Assembly: GCA_903897605.1 (NCBI GenBank)
Contig: CAIUCH010000040.1
Span: 1-64,000, forward strand
Length of the DNA: 64,000 nucleotides
From: an uncultured Alphaproteobacteria bacterium
GTDB taxonomy: Bacteria; Pseudomonadota; Alphaproteobacteria; Micropepsales; Micropepsaceae
Reading direction: 5' to 3'
Below the pieces are notes generated by a model. That model did not search any database and was not told the DNA's origin. It saw nothing but the letters and a program-made list of their open reading frames with translations. The position numbers and the translations under genes are program-made. Every line of letters starts with the position of its first letter. Position 1 is the stretch's first letter. Positions 36,284-44,734 of the stretch are shown here, one piece after another.

Positions 36284-37342
36284 ATGGCCAAACGTGCGCG
36301 CGCCAGCGAACCGAGTGAAAGCGATCGCATCGAGGGTTTTGCGCATCCGCGCGAAACCAGCGATCTGATCGGGCACGATGTGGCGCTGTCCCGTGCCGCG
36401 CGTGCCATCCGCGGCGGCAAGCCACCCCAAGGCTGGTTGATTTCTGGCCCTCCCGGGATCGGCAAGGCCACTTTTGCGTATCGCATTGCGCGTTATCTGC
36501 TGGCCTATGGCGCCCGCGACGATGGCGCGGAAGATCTGTCGGTGCCGAACAATGATCCGAACGCCGTACAAGTCCGTGCCGGGTCGCATCCAGGTCTTAT
36601 GGTGTTGAAGCGCGGCGTCAATGAAAAAACCGGCAAGTTGATGACGGAGCTGCCGGTCGCTGAAGTGCGCCGCCTGGCGGGATTTTTCGGCATGACATCG
36701 GGCGCGGGCGGCTGGCGTGTCGCTATCGTGGATACCGCCGACGACATGAACACCAATGCCGCCAACGCCATCCTGAAGCTGCTGGAAGAACCGCCCCGCC
36801 GCGCCATGGTCATCCTTTTGGCAAACAGGCCGGGGCAATTGCTGCCCACCATTCGCTCACGCTGTCAGCGCTTGGCGTTGCGGCCGCTGGACGAAGCGGC
36901 CGTGGTCGAGGCGCTGAAATCCCGTCTTCCAGATGCCAGCGCGCAAGAACGCGCGTCCTTGGCCCGGCTCTCGGGCGGCGCCATCGGGGCGGCGCTCGCA
37001 CTGGCAGGGGGGGAGGGCAGCGAACTCGCCGCGGAAGCCGACCGGCTGATTGAGAATGCCGCCACGCCCGATGTCATCGCGCTTCTCGCACTGGGCGAGC
37101 GGATTTGGCGGATGAAGGACGGGCTGGCGCGGTTCGGCGATTTCCTGACGGAAGCCCTGGCGGCGCGCATTCGCGTCCAGGCCCGCGCACCGGGCGCGCA
37201 ACTGAATCGCTGGACGGCGCTGCTGGACCGGCTGGAAAACCAATTCGCGCGCAGCCGTGGCCTCAATCTGGAACCGCGCCAGACGATCCTCAGCGCCGCC
37301 CGCGAGATGGCGGCGACGGCAAGACGGGCGGGATCTCTGTGA
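36284..37342 (+). CDS. holB: DNA polymerase III subunit delta'
   Basis: A 352-residue clamp-loader subunit. The P-loop-like GPPGIGKATFAYRIAR (about 51-66), the VDTADDMNTNAANAILKLLEEPP sensor region and TIRSRCQRLALRPL (SRC motif) are those of the delta'/DnaX family. It assists loading of the beta clamp at the replication fork. The stop overlaps a possible GTG start of tatD. Length is normal. Confidence 0.95.
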   Translation: MAKRARASEPSESDRIEGFAHPRETSDLIGHDVALSRAARAIRGGKPPQGWLISGPPGIGKATFAYRIARYLLAYGARDDGAEDLSVPNNDPNAVQVRAGSHPGLMVLKRGVNEKTGKLMTELPVAEVRRLAGFFGMTSGAGGWRVAIVDTADDMNTNAANAILKLLEEPPRRAMVILLANRPGQLLPTIRSRCQRLALRPLDEAAVVEALKSRLPDASAQERASLARLSGGAIGAALALAGGEGSELAAEADRLIENAATPDVIALLALGERIWRMKDGLARFGDFLTEALAARIRVQARAPGAQLNRWTALLDRLENQFARSRGLNLEPRQTILSAAREMAATARRAGSL

Positions 37343-37347
37343 GACCG

Positions 37348-38130
37348 ATGCTGGTCGACAGCCATTGCCATCTCGACTTTCCGGATTATGCGGGAGATGT
37401 GGACGGCGTGGTGATGCGCGCGCGCGCCGCTGGGGTCGGCACCTGTCTCAGCATCGGCACCGAGTTTTCGCGTTTTGCCGGCGTACGCGCAGTGGCGGAA
37501 CGATTTCCCGATGTCTGGTGCAGTGTCGGCGTTCATCCCCACGAAGCGGAAAAGGAATTGCTGTCCGACGCCGCGCCGTTGCTGGTCGAGGCCGGTCATC
37601 CCAAGGTGGTGGGGATCGGTGAAACCGGGCTCGATTACTATTACGAGCATTCGCCGCGTCAGCCGCAGATCGCCAATTTCCGCGCCCATATCGCGGCGGC
37701 GCGCCAGACCAAGCTGCCCGTGATCGTCCATACCCGCGACGCCGATGACGACACGATATCGGTGCTGGAAGACGAGATGGGGAAGGGGGCCTTTACCGGC
37801 CTGATCCATTGCTTCACAGGTTCGCAAAGGCTGGCCGATGCCGCGCTGGCGTTGGGGCTTTATATTTCCGTCTCCGGCATCGCCACCTTCAAGAATTCCG
37901 CACCCTTGCGCGATGTCATCCAGACCGTGCCGCTGGACCGGCTGTTGGTGGAAACCGACGCGCCTTTCCTGGCGCCGGTGCCGCACCGGGGCAAGACCAA
38001 CGAACCGGCGCTGGTCGTGCACACCGCCAGGATGCTGGCGGATCTCAAAGGCGTCAGCGAGGCCGAGCTCGCCGCCGCCACCACGGAGAATTTCTTCCAC
38101 CTGTTTCGCAAAGCGCGACGACCCGAATGA
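37348..38130 (+). CDS. tatD: TatD family metal-dependent hydrolase
   Basis: A 260-residue TIM-barrel metal-dependent DNase-type hydrolase. It begins MLVDSHCHLDFPDYAGDVDGVV with the HxH metal motif, followed by GVHPHEA, the glutamate in GIGETGLDYYY, HTRDADDDT, HCFTGS and ETDAPFLAP. A GTG at 37339 overlapping the holB stop (GTGA) would add three residues and is possible. The next gene overlaps the stop by four bases (ATGA). The cluster holB-tatD-hydrolase is usual in alphaproteobacteria. Confidence 0.95.
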   Translation: MLVDSHCHLDFPDYAGDVDGVVMRARAAGVGTCLSIGTEFSRFAGVRAVAERFPDVWCSVGVHPHEAEKELLSDAAPLLVEAGHPKVVGIGETGLDYYYEHSPRQPQIANFRAHIAAARQTKLPVIVHTRDADDDTISVLEDEMGKGAFTGLIHCFTGSQRLADAALALGLYISVSGIATFKNSAPLRDVIQTVPLDRLLVETDAPFLAPVPHRGKTNEPALVVHTARMLADLKGVSEAELAAATTENFFHLFRKARRPE

Positions 38131-38957
38131 GCACCGAGACTTTGCAGGTGCGAATTCTGGGCTGCGGATCGTCGGGGGGCGTGCCGCGTTTGGGTGGTCC
38201 GGGCGAGGCGGGCAATTGGGGCGATTGCGATCCCGCCAATCCCAGGAATCGCCGCCGCCGCTGCTCGATCCTGGTGCGCCGCAGATCGGGCGAGGGCGAA
38301 ACCCGCGTGCTGGTGGACACCGCTCCCGATTTGCACGAACAACTTCTGGCGGCGCGGATTGGCCGCTTGGACGGCGTCCTCATCACCCATGACCATGCCG
38401 ATCAGACCCATGGAATGGACGACCTCAGAGCCATCGCCATGAACGCCGGTAGCCGCACGGATGTGTGGGGCGATCGCGCCACTTGGAAAAGCTTGATGAC
38501 CAAGTTCGGCTACTGCTTCTCGCAGCCGCCGGGCAGCGACTATCCGGCCATTCTCAACGCCCATGAAATCCATGAGCCATTCAAGCCGTTCGTGATCGTG
38601 GGCGCCGGCGGGGCGATTCCGATTGAAGCTTTCAAGCAGGGGCACGGCCAGGTCCACAGCCTGGGCTTCCGGTTCGGTCCCATCGCCTATTCCAGCGATG
38701 TGGATATGCTTGACCAGGCTGCCTTCGACACACTTCAAGGCGTGGAATGCTGGATTGTCGATGCGCTGCGCCGCAATCCTCACCCCAGCCATGCCCATCT
38801 GGCCAGAAGCCTGGAATGGATCGCGCGGGTCCGGCCGAAGCGCGCGATCCTCACCAATATGCATCTGGATATGGATTACGAAACCTTACGCCGGGAGCTG
38901 CCGGCCGGGGTCGAGCCGGCTTTTGACGGCATGATTCTGGACTTTCCCGTCCCATAA
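38127..38957 (+). CDS. Metallo-beta-lactamase-fold hydrolase (PhnP-like)
   Basis: A 276-residue cytoplasmic protein whose metal site is visible in THDHADQTHGMDDLRAI. The opening LRILGCGSSGGVPRLGG-like sequence (LQVRILGCGSSGGVPRLGG) and CSILVR are typical of the PhnP/RNase Z-like branch; AYSSDVDML and HLARSLEWIARVRPKRAILTNMHLDMDY supply the remaining ligands. PhnP is a cyclic-phosphate phosphodiesterase; this chromosomal homologue found after tatD in many alphaproteobacteria has no settled role. Translation is coupled to tatD. Confidence 0.92.
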   Translation: MSTETLQVRILGCGSSGGVPRLGGPGEAGNWGDCDPANPRNRRRRCSILVRRRSGEGETRVLVDTAPDLHEQLLAARIGRLDGVLITHDHADQTHGMDDLRAIAMNAGSRTDVWGDRATWKSLMTKFGYCFSQPPGSDYPAILNAHEIHEPFKPFVIVGAGGAIPIEAFKQGHGQVHSLGFRFGPIAYSSDVDMLDQAAFDTLQGVECWIVDALRRNPHPSHAHLARSLEWIARVRPKRAILTNMHLDMDYETLRRELPAGVEPAFDGMILDFPVP

Positions 38958-39038
38958 AATTCACGCCTCTTATAAGAAATCGTGCTACATTGGAGCCTGG
39001 CAGTCCGATCTGTAGACCCGTTATATTGGAGGTTTGCG

Positions 39039-39647
39039 ATGAAACGTCTCGCTCTCATTTCCGCTTTGTTTCTTTCCACCATGGCCGCGCCCATGGCGGT
39101 GGCCGCACCCCAGCTTGGGGGACCGATGCCGGACAAATCGATCGATAACTTGCGCATGATCTACACCAGCGATCCCGCGCTTGACTGTTTTCAGACTGCG
39201 CGCGACGGCGTGAATCTCCGATACGGCTTGGAACACTGCAACACGGCGATAATTGATCCGTTGATAAATTATCGGGCAGAGACTTTCGTCAATCGCGGCA
39301 TCATCCGCTATGACATGGGTGACCGCAGAGGCGCCTTGAACGATTTCGGCAACGCGCTGGCTTTCAATCCGACTTTGGGCGACGCCTATCTGAATCAGGC
39401 GCTGGTGCTGGTCGCCGAAAAACGTCCCACTGAGGCGATGGCGGCAATCAACCAAGGCATCGCGCTGGGCGCCACCAATCTGCAGGTCGCCTATTACAGC
39501 CGGGGCGAGATTGAGGACGATGCCGGTCATTACGCCCAGGCTTATCGCGACTACAAGCAAGCGTTGATGGTCAAGCCGGACTACGCACCGGCACAGCGTC
39601 AGCTTGATCGTTTCAAGGTGGTTCCGAAGAAGGCAGCGACCCAGTGA
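39039..39647 (+). CDS. Exported TPR protein 1 (tandem paralogue)
   Basis: A 202-residue protein with a signal peptide (residues 1-23, MKRLALISALFLSTMAAPMAVAA). TTGGAGG lies upstream. A conserved DCFQTARDGVNLRYGLEHCNTAI block precedes about three tetratricopeptide-like repeats (e.g. FVNRGIIRYDMGDRRGALNDFGNALAFNP, YSRGEIEDDAGHYAQAYRDYKQALMVKP). The downstream gene encodes a homologue with the same order of segments. Periplasmic protein-protein interaction is likely; the partner is unknown. Confidence 0.85.
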   Translation: MKRLALISALFLSTMAAPMAVAAPQLGGPMPDKSIDNLRMIYTSDPALDCFQTARDGVNLRYGLEHCNTAIIDPLINYRAETFVNRGIIRYDMGDRRGALNDFGNALAFNPTLGDAYLNQALVLVAEKRPTEAMAAINQGIALGATNLQVAYYSRGEIEDDAGHYAQAYRDYKQALMVKPDYAPAQRQLDRFKVVPKKAATQ

Positions 39648-40213
39648 TGGGCTGGCGCGGCGCGATCTGCGGCTGCGCCACACTTCTGCTTTTGTCGGTT
39701 CCCGCGCATGCGCTCGTGGCGGTAATCGGCGCCGGCATGGCGCATGATTGCTTCATCGCGGCAAAAGCGGGCGTCGACCCGCGGCATGGAATTGCAATCT
39801 GCGATATGGCGTTGGCCGAAGAAGCGCTCGACCGCCATGCCCGGGCCGGCACTTATGTCAATCGTGCGGTCATGAAGATGGCGTTGGGCCATGTCGACGA
39901 CGCGATGTCCGACTACAATGCGGGCTTGGCGCTTTTTCCCGATCTGGGCGACGGATATGTCGATCGCGGTGCCGCCCTGATCGCGCAGAAACACTATGAT
40001 CAGGCGCTGACCGACATCAACCGGGGCATCGGCCTGGGTCAGACCTATGAGGAGGTCGGTTACTATAACCGGGCGGTCGCGGAATTTTTCCTAGGACGGA
40101 TCGCCGAATCCTATCGCGACTATAAAAAGGCGCTTGAGATCGCACCGGACTTTGGCCCCGCCCGCGAACAACTCAAGAATTTCGTAGTGACGCGGCGGCC
40201 TGTCTCGCAATAA
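39647..40213 (+). CDS. Exported TPR protein 2 (tandem paralogue)
   Basis: A 188-residue paralogue of the preceding protein, with a signal peptide (MGWRGAICGCATLLLLSVPAHA), a DCFIAAKAGVDPRHGIAICDMAL block matching the first protein's pattern, and TPR-like repeats (YVNRAVMKMALGHVDDAMSDYNAGLALFP, YNRAVAEFFLGRIAESYRDYKKALEIAP). The ATG overlaps the previous stop (TGATG); a GTG one codon earlier is also possible. The pair arose by duplication and has diverged widely. Confidence 0.85.
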   Translation: MGWRGAICGCATLLLLSVPAHALVAVIGAGMAHDCFIAAKAGVDPRHGIAICDMALAEEALDRHARAGTYVNRAVMKMALGHVDDAMSDYNAGLALFPDLGDGYVDRGAALIAQKHYDQALTDINRGIGLGQTYEEVGYYNRAVAEFFLGRIAESYRDYKKALEIAPDFGPAREQLKNFVVTRRPVSQ

Positions 40214-40350
40214 GGGCCGTCGCCACGGGATGCCGCTGCGCCCGGATCGGGCCACCATTGCCGCGCTGGCAAGGCCCATGGCGAAATTCGGCGTGTTTGC
40301 AGCCACCGCAAGCGGATGTATGACTTTGGCGCCAGCAAAGAAGCCCGATC

Positions 40351-41091
40351 ATGAATGATGCCATCCGCCATTACGATGAATTACTGGCCGAGCATTACAG
40401 CTGGATGGTCGGCATGCCGTTCGAGGAGAAGACCGCCGAGCAGCGCGCGCTTTTGACGGAATTGGGACTGGGGACGGGCCGCCATGGCGTTGGCGTCGAT
40501 CTGGGCTCCGGGCCCGGTTATCAATCCGCGGCGCTCGCCGATCTGGGTTTTTCGCGCGTGATCGCCATCGACACCAGCCAGACTTTGCTGGATGAACTGG
40601 CGGCGCATAAGGGCAGGCGGCCAATCGAACCCCTCAAGGCCGACATTCGCCGCTTCGCCGATCATGTCGCCCCCGGCAGCGCCGATGCCATTCTCTGCAT
40701 GGGCGATGTCCTGCCGCATCTTCAATCCCATGCCGACTTGCCCCGGCTGTTTGCCGACTGTTTCGCGGCATTGGCGCCCGGCGGGCGGCTGATTCTCACA
40801 TTCCGGGATCTTTCCCAGGCGCTCATGGGCCTGGACCGCTTCATCCCGGTCCGCAGCGACGCCGACCGGATCATGGTCTGCTATCTGGAATATGAACCGC
40901 AAACCGTGATCGTGCATGATCTGATTCATCGCCGCGACGGAAGCGATTGGACATTGCGCAAAAGCAGCTATCGCAAATTGCGCCTGGCGCCGGACCAGGT
41001 CGCCGCCCAGCTCCGGGAGAGCGGTTTTCAGATCGAGGTCAGCAAGCCGGCAGCGCGCATGTGGGCAATTGGCGCCGCAAAACCGGTCTAG
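40351..41091 (+). CDS. Class I SAM-dependent methyltransferase
   Basis: A 246-residue cytoplasmic methyltransferase. Motif I is GVDLGSGPGYQSAALADLG, followed by VIAIDTSQTLLDELAA, ADAILCMGDVLPHL and LAPGGRLILTFRDLSQ. No substrate-specific domain is recognised; the C-terminal part (YRKLRLAPDQVAAQLRESGFQIEV) is a common small-molecule methyltransferase ending. It stands alone with 137 bases upstream and 81 downstream. Confidence 0.9.
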   Translation: MNDAIRHYDELLAEHYSWMVGMPFEEKTAEQRALLTELGLGTGRHGVGVDLGSGPGYQSAALADLGFSRVIAIDTSQTLLDELAAHKGRRPIEPLKADIRRFADHVAPGSADAILCMGDVLPHLQSHADLPRLFADCFAALAPGGRLILTFRDLSQALMGLDRFIPVRSDADRIMVCYLEYEPQTVIVHDLIHRRDGSDWTLRKSSYRKLRLAPDQVAAQLRESGFQIEVSKPAARMWAIGAAKPV

Positions 41092-41172
41092 GAATTGATT
41101 TTCCAATAGCGGCGTGCAAATGGACCCAGTAGATCGAGACGTTTCACCAATTTCGTGCTAGCCGGGAAGCGC

Positions 41173-41865
41173 ATGAAGATATCGCCAACTCTGGTCGTCA
41201 TTCTTGCGGTGGCCATATTCATCGCCGCGATCACGCCGTTCGACGTTGCGTTCTCCGCCGCCACCTTGGGTTCGACATGGTTGCGCGTTTTGCTGGTCGC
41301 GGCACTCGCGCTGCGCGGGGCCTATTTTGCCGACCGGATCGGGCTGCGCCTGAGCGCTGCCGGCATAAAAACTCAAATTCTTGTTGGTGCGTCCGGCGCA
41401 CTTATCGTCGCGCTATATGTCGCCATGATCGATACCGTCCTGTTCCGCCATGCCTTGCCGGCGGACTATGTGCAATTATTCCATGCCAACAGCCTGCAAA
41501 ATCGCTTTCTCTATTTCATGTTCCGGGCGTTCAACGAGAACGTCATCTACCGCTTGTTTTTGTTCTCGACCTTGGCCTGGCTGCTCACGTGTGCCGCCAA
41601 GGTGGTGAAGGTTGCGAGCTTGCCGCCATATCTGTTGTGGGCCGCGATGATCGCGGTGCAATCTATCAATATCGCGATCAATGTCACCGCCTTCGCACCG
41701 GACCCGCTGGCATTTTCGACGCTGTCTTATGACCTGCTGCGCTATGTCGTGCCCGGTGTCGGCTGGGTTTGGCTGTTCTACCGATATGATTTTGTGACCA
41801 CCGAAATCGCGGCGGTGGGATCGCATCTGTTTCTGCAGCCGATCCTCGGCGCGGCGCTGGGATAG
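41173..41865 (+). CDS. Multi-pass membrane protein, possibly degenerate CPBP-like
   Basis: A 230-residue protein with about six hydrophobic segments. The start at 41173 follows GGGAAG; a GTG at 41155 is an alternative. FRAFNENVIYRLFLFSTLAWLL resembles the first CPBP (intramembrane metalloprotease/bacteriocin-processing) motif EExxxR with the second Glu replaced by Asn, and a later histidine is in VGSHLFLQPILG. If related, it may lack protease activity. The family assignment is tentative; it may be a plain unknown membrane protein. Confidence 0.7.
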   Translation: MKISPTLVVILAVAIFIAAITPFDVAFSAATLGSTWLRVLLVAALALRGAYFADRIGLRLSAAGIKTQILVGASGALIVALYVAMIDTVLFRHALPADYVQLFHANSLQNRFLYFMFRAFNENVIYRLFLFSTLAWLLTCAAKVVKVASLPPYLLWAAMIAVQSINIAINVTAFAPDPLAFSTLSYDLLRYVVPGVGWVWLFYRYDFVTTEIAAVGSHLFLQPILGAALG

Positions 41866-41906
41866 CCCGGCCAGCCGCTCAGGCTAGGGATCAGCCCAGG
41901 GGACGA

Positions 41907-42041
41907 TCAGAGCAATCCGACGGCCAAAAACCCGATAGCGGCCCAGAATGCCAAACATAACAGGACGCTGATGATGATCGCTTTGGCACGCCCAGCATGC
42001 TCCGCGTCATGGAGGTCGTGGTAATCGTGCCAAGAAACCAT
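41907..42041 (-). CDS. 44-residue single-span membrane protein
   Basis: A short open frame begins MVSWHDYHDLHDAEHAGRAK, a His/Asp-rich head, and ends in one hydrophobic segment (IIISVLLCLAFWAAIGFLAV) directly before the stop. The charge pattern (acidic head, RAK before the span) suits an inner-membrane mini-protein. The ribosome site is weak (GCGAG). It shares an AT-rich divergent promoter region with mazG. Lying in an otherwise empty 340-base gap, it is a plausible real gene missed by length filters. Confidence 0.5.
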   Translation of the reverse strand: MVSWHDYHDLHDAEHAGRAKAIIISVLLCLAFWAAIGFLAVGLL

Positions 42042-42207
42042 AGCTCGCGTTCCAGAAGGAGACTTCCTGATGGAACACCGCAATTTGCGTGCCGCCGGGG
42101 TTTTTGGCCGGTAGGTATGATATAATTTTACATAATATTACTTATACGATTATTGGAAGCCTGGAATCGGCCTTGCGGCCCGGCGCCCGGCCCCATCCTA
42201 TCCGATC

Positions 42208-43023
42208 ATGACGAATCCTGCCCCAACCAAGCCCAGCTGCGACATTGCCGATCTTCTGGAGATCATGCGCGTCCTTCGCGGCCCCGATGGTTGTCCCTGG
42301 GATCGCTCCCAGAGTTTTCAAACCATTGCGCCATATACTGTCGAGGAAGCCTATGAGGTCGCGGCCAGCATCGAAGACCGCGATTATAACGCCTTGCCCG
42401 ATGAGCTGGGCGACCTTCTGTTCCAGGTCGTGTTCCATGCCCGCATGGCGGAGGAAGCCGGGCTTTTCAGCTTCGGCGATGTGGTCGCGGCCGTCACCGA
42501 CAAGATGATCCGGCGCCATCCGCATGTCTTTGGCGACGCTGGCGCCGCTGCCAATCCCCATAGTCAGAAATTGGCCTGGGAAGAGCTCAAGGCCAAGGAA
42601 CGCCAGGCCAAGGCTAAGGATGGAAAGACGGCCAGTATTCTGGACGATGTACCGCTCGCCCTGCCCGCCCTGTTGCGTGCGGACAAACTTCAACGCCGTG
42701 CCGCAAGCGTTGGATTTGACTGGGATAATGCCGCCAAGGTGGTCGATAAGATCGCCGAGGAAGCCCGTGAAGTGGTGGAGGCTGGTTCAGATCCGGCCAA
42801 GCGCGCCGAAGAGATCGGCGATCTGCTGTTCGTTGTGGCCAACCTCGCACGCCATTTAAAGGTCGATCCGGAGGCGGCCCTTCGCGCCGCGAACGCCAAA
42901 TTCACCCGCCGCTTCAAATTCATCGAAGCCGCGCTGGAGACCCAAGGCCGTCAGGCCGCCGATGCCAGCCTGGATGAGATGGAGGCGCTTTGGCAGGCGG
43001 CCAAGCGGACCGAGCAAGGTTGA
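42208..43023 (+). CDS. mazG: Nucleoside triphosphate pyrophosphohydrolase MazG
   Basis: A 271-residue protein with tandem MazG domains. The N-terminal domain has MRVLRGPDGCPWDRSQSFQTIAPYTVEEAYEVAASIE and DELGDLLFQVVFHARMAEE (ExxE-12-28-ExxD metal site); the C-terminal domain has KVVDKIAEEAREVVE and EEIGDLLFVVANLARHL. MazG hydrolyses NTPs and dNTPs to monophosphates, cleaning the nucleotide pool. It is convergent with hflX, 46 bases apart, as in many alphaproteobacteria. Confidence 0.96.
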   Translation: MTNPAPTKPSCDIADLLEIMRVLRGPDGCPWDRSQSFQTIAPYTVEEAYEVAASIEDRDYNALPDELGDLLFQVVFHARMAEEAGLFSFGDVVAAVTDKMIRRHPHVFGDAGAAANPHSQKLAWEELKAKERQAKAKDGKTASILDDVPLALPALLRADKLQRRAASVGFDWDNAAKVVDKIAEEAREVVEAGSDPAKRAEEIGDLLFVVANLARHLKVDPEAALRAANAKFTRRFKFIEAALETQGRQAADASLDEMEALWQAAKRTEQG

Positions 43024-43069
43024 GCCCCTCTTCCACAGCCCTCCCCTTTGACAATTCACACGAGCGTTT

Positions 43070-44392
43070 TCATACACGCAATTGAATTGGCTTAATTTTC
43101 CCCGGAAATCGATTTTGGAAGCGGGCGGCGTTCTGTGGAGAAATCCTGAGTGAAAGGGCGATGCGGCCGGCCCGTTCGCGCCGCCGCACCACTTCGGCGT
43201 GGCGGTAGACCCATGCCAAACCAGCGCCATCGCTAACCTCCAGGCTGAGGTCCAGACTGATGTTGTCATGCGACACGTCAGCTTCCAGCCGGCCCAGAAG
43301 TGCTGGAAGGCCTTCGCCGGTCAGGGCAGAGACCGCGACCGCCTGCTTGCCCCGATCGTTGCCGGTCAGAAGGCCGGCGCGAACTTCCACAGCCAGCAGA
43401 TCGATCTTGTTCAGGATCTCGATGGTCGCCCGGTCCTCCGGCACCCCCAGCTCGGCCAGGACCTTGAGGACATCGGCCTTTTGCGCCTCGCTCTCGTCAT
43501 GGGCGGCGTCCCGGACATGGGCGATCACATCGGCAGCCAGCACCTCCTCCAAGGTGGCGCGGAAGGCCGCCACCAGCTCGGTGGGCAAATCGGCGATGAA
43601 GCCCACCGTGTCTGACAGAATGACTTTGGCGCCATGGGGCAGTTTCAGGCCCCGCATGGTGGGATCGAGGGTGGCGAACAGCAGATCCTTGGCCACCACA
43701 TCGGATTTGGTCAGGCGGTTGAACAAGGTGGACTTGCCGGCATTGGTGTAGCCCACCAGCGCGACCACCGGGAACGGCACTTTTTGGCGCGCTTGCCGTC
43801 CAAGGGCGCGGGTGCGCTTCACGCCTTCCAGCTCTCGCTTGATCTTGACGATCCGGTCGCCGATCAGGCGCCGGTCGGCTTCGATCTGGGTTTCGCCGGG
43901 ACCGCCCAGAAAGCCGAAGCCGCCGCGCTGACGCTCCAGATGGGTCCAGCTTCTGACCAGGCGGGAGCGCTGATAGGTCAGATGCGCCAGCTCCACTTGC
44001 AAGCGGCCTTCCCGGGTGGCGGCGCGGGCGCCGAAGATTTCCAGGATCAGCGCGGTGCGGTCCAGCACCTTGGCATCCCAGGCTTTCTCGAGATTGCGCT
44101 GCTGCACTGGCGACAATTGTGCATTGACGATGATGAGTTCGGGTTCCAGGCGCTTGGCGTCCGCGGCGATCTCGGCCACCTTCCCCGAACCGATCAGGGT
44201 CGCGGGGGTCGGACGGGACAGCGGCGCAATCCGGGTTTCCACCACGCCAAGGCCGATCGCGGCGGCAAGGCCGACCGCTTCGGCCAGCCGTTCGTCGGCA
44301 TCCCGCGGGCTGCGTTCGCTTCGCGATTTGGGTTCGACATGAATGACAAAGGCTGTCGCCGCCGGCGCCGCCCTCTTCTCACGCTTGGACAA
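43070..44392 (-). CDS. hflX: GTPase HflX
   Basis: A 440-residue ribosome-associated GTPase. The N-terminal HflX domain contains NAQLSPVQQRNLEKAWDAKVLDRTALILEIFGARA and the linker GGFGFLGGPGETQIEADRR. The G-domain has GYTNAGKST (G1), DTVGFI (G3) and NKID (G4). HflX rescues stalled ribosomes after stress. It starts at TTG, 2 bases after the hfq stop, so the two genes are cotranscribed and coupled. The C-terminal ISPQNAARFQNRFPG is as expected. Confidence 0.95.
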   Translation of the reverse strand: MSKREKRAAPAATAFVIHVEPKSRSERSPRDADERLAEAVGLAAAIGLGVVETRIAPLSRPTPATLIGSGKVAEIAADAKRLEPELIIVNAQLSPVQQRNLEKAWDAKVLDRTALILEIFGARAATREGRLQVELAHLTYQRSRLVRSWTHLERQRGGFGFLGGPGETQIEADRRLIGDRIVKIKRELEGVKRTRALGRQARQKVPFPVVALVGYTNAGKSTLFNRLTKSDVVAKDLLFATLDPTMRGLKLPHGAKVILSDTVGFIADLPTELVAAFRATLEEVLAADVIAHVRDAAHDESEAQKADVLKVLAELGVPEDRATIEILNKIDLLAVEVRAGLLTGNDRGKQAVAVSALTGEGLPALLGRLEADVSHDNISLDLSLEVSDGAGLAWVYRHAEVVRRRERAGRIALSLRISPQNAARFQNRFPGKIKPIQLRV

Positions 44393-44394
44393 TG

Positions 44395-44640
44395 TCAGGC
44401 AGACTCTTGCACTGCTTCATCCTGAAGCTGGATCGGCCCCATCGGCATCACCGTCGAGATGGCGTGCTTGTAGACCAGCTGCGCCTGGCCGTCTCGACGC
44501 AGCAATACGCAAAAATTGTCGAACCAGGTGATATTGCCCTGAAGTTTGACGCCATTGACCAGGAAGATTGTGACGGGGGATTTGCTTTTGCGGACGGCGT
44601 TGAGAAACGTGTCTTGCAGATTTTGTTGTTTTTCACTCAT
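44395..44640 (-). CDS. hfq: RNA chaperone Hfq
   Basis: An 81-residue Sm-like protein. Sm1 is [40 protein letters not shown] and Sm2 contains [13 protein letters not shown]. The proximal-face YKHA and the distal-face residues are intact. The ATG at 44640 with GTGGGAA upstream is preferred over a GTG four codons earlier. Hfq joins small RNAs to mRNAs; its presence makes the small-RNA candidate at 1851-1940 testable as an Hfq client. Confidence 0.97.
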   Translation of the reverse strand: MSEKQQNLQDTFLNAVRKSKSPVTIFLVNGVKLQGNITWFDNFCVLLRRDGQAQLVYKHAISTVMPMGPIQLQDEAVQESA

Positions 44641-44734
44641 GGGTTTTCCCACTTATCTGTGTGTCCACCAGGCGGGGCACTACAAACAGCATAATCTATT
44701 GCTGCAATTGCGAAAGCAAATAAACCGTAACCGA

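Noticed and set aside
39039-40213. Possible CRISPR or tandem DNA repeat
   Set aside because: Similarity between the two TPR genes is at protein level only; no repeated DNA units with spacers exist here or elsewhere in the window.
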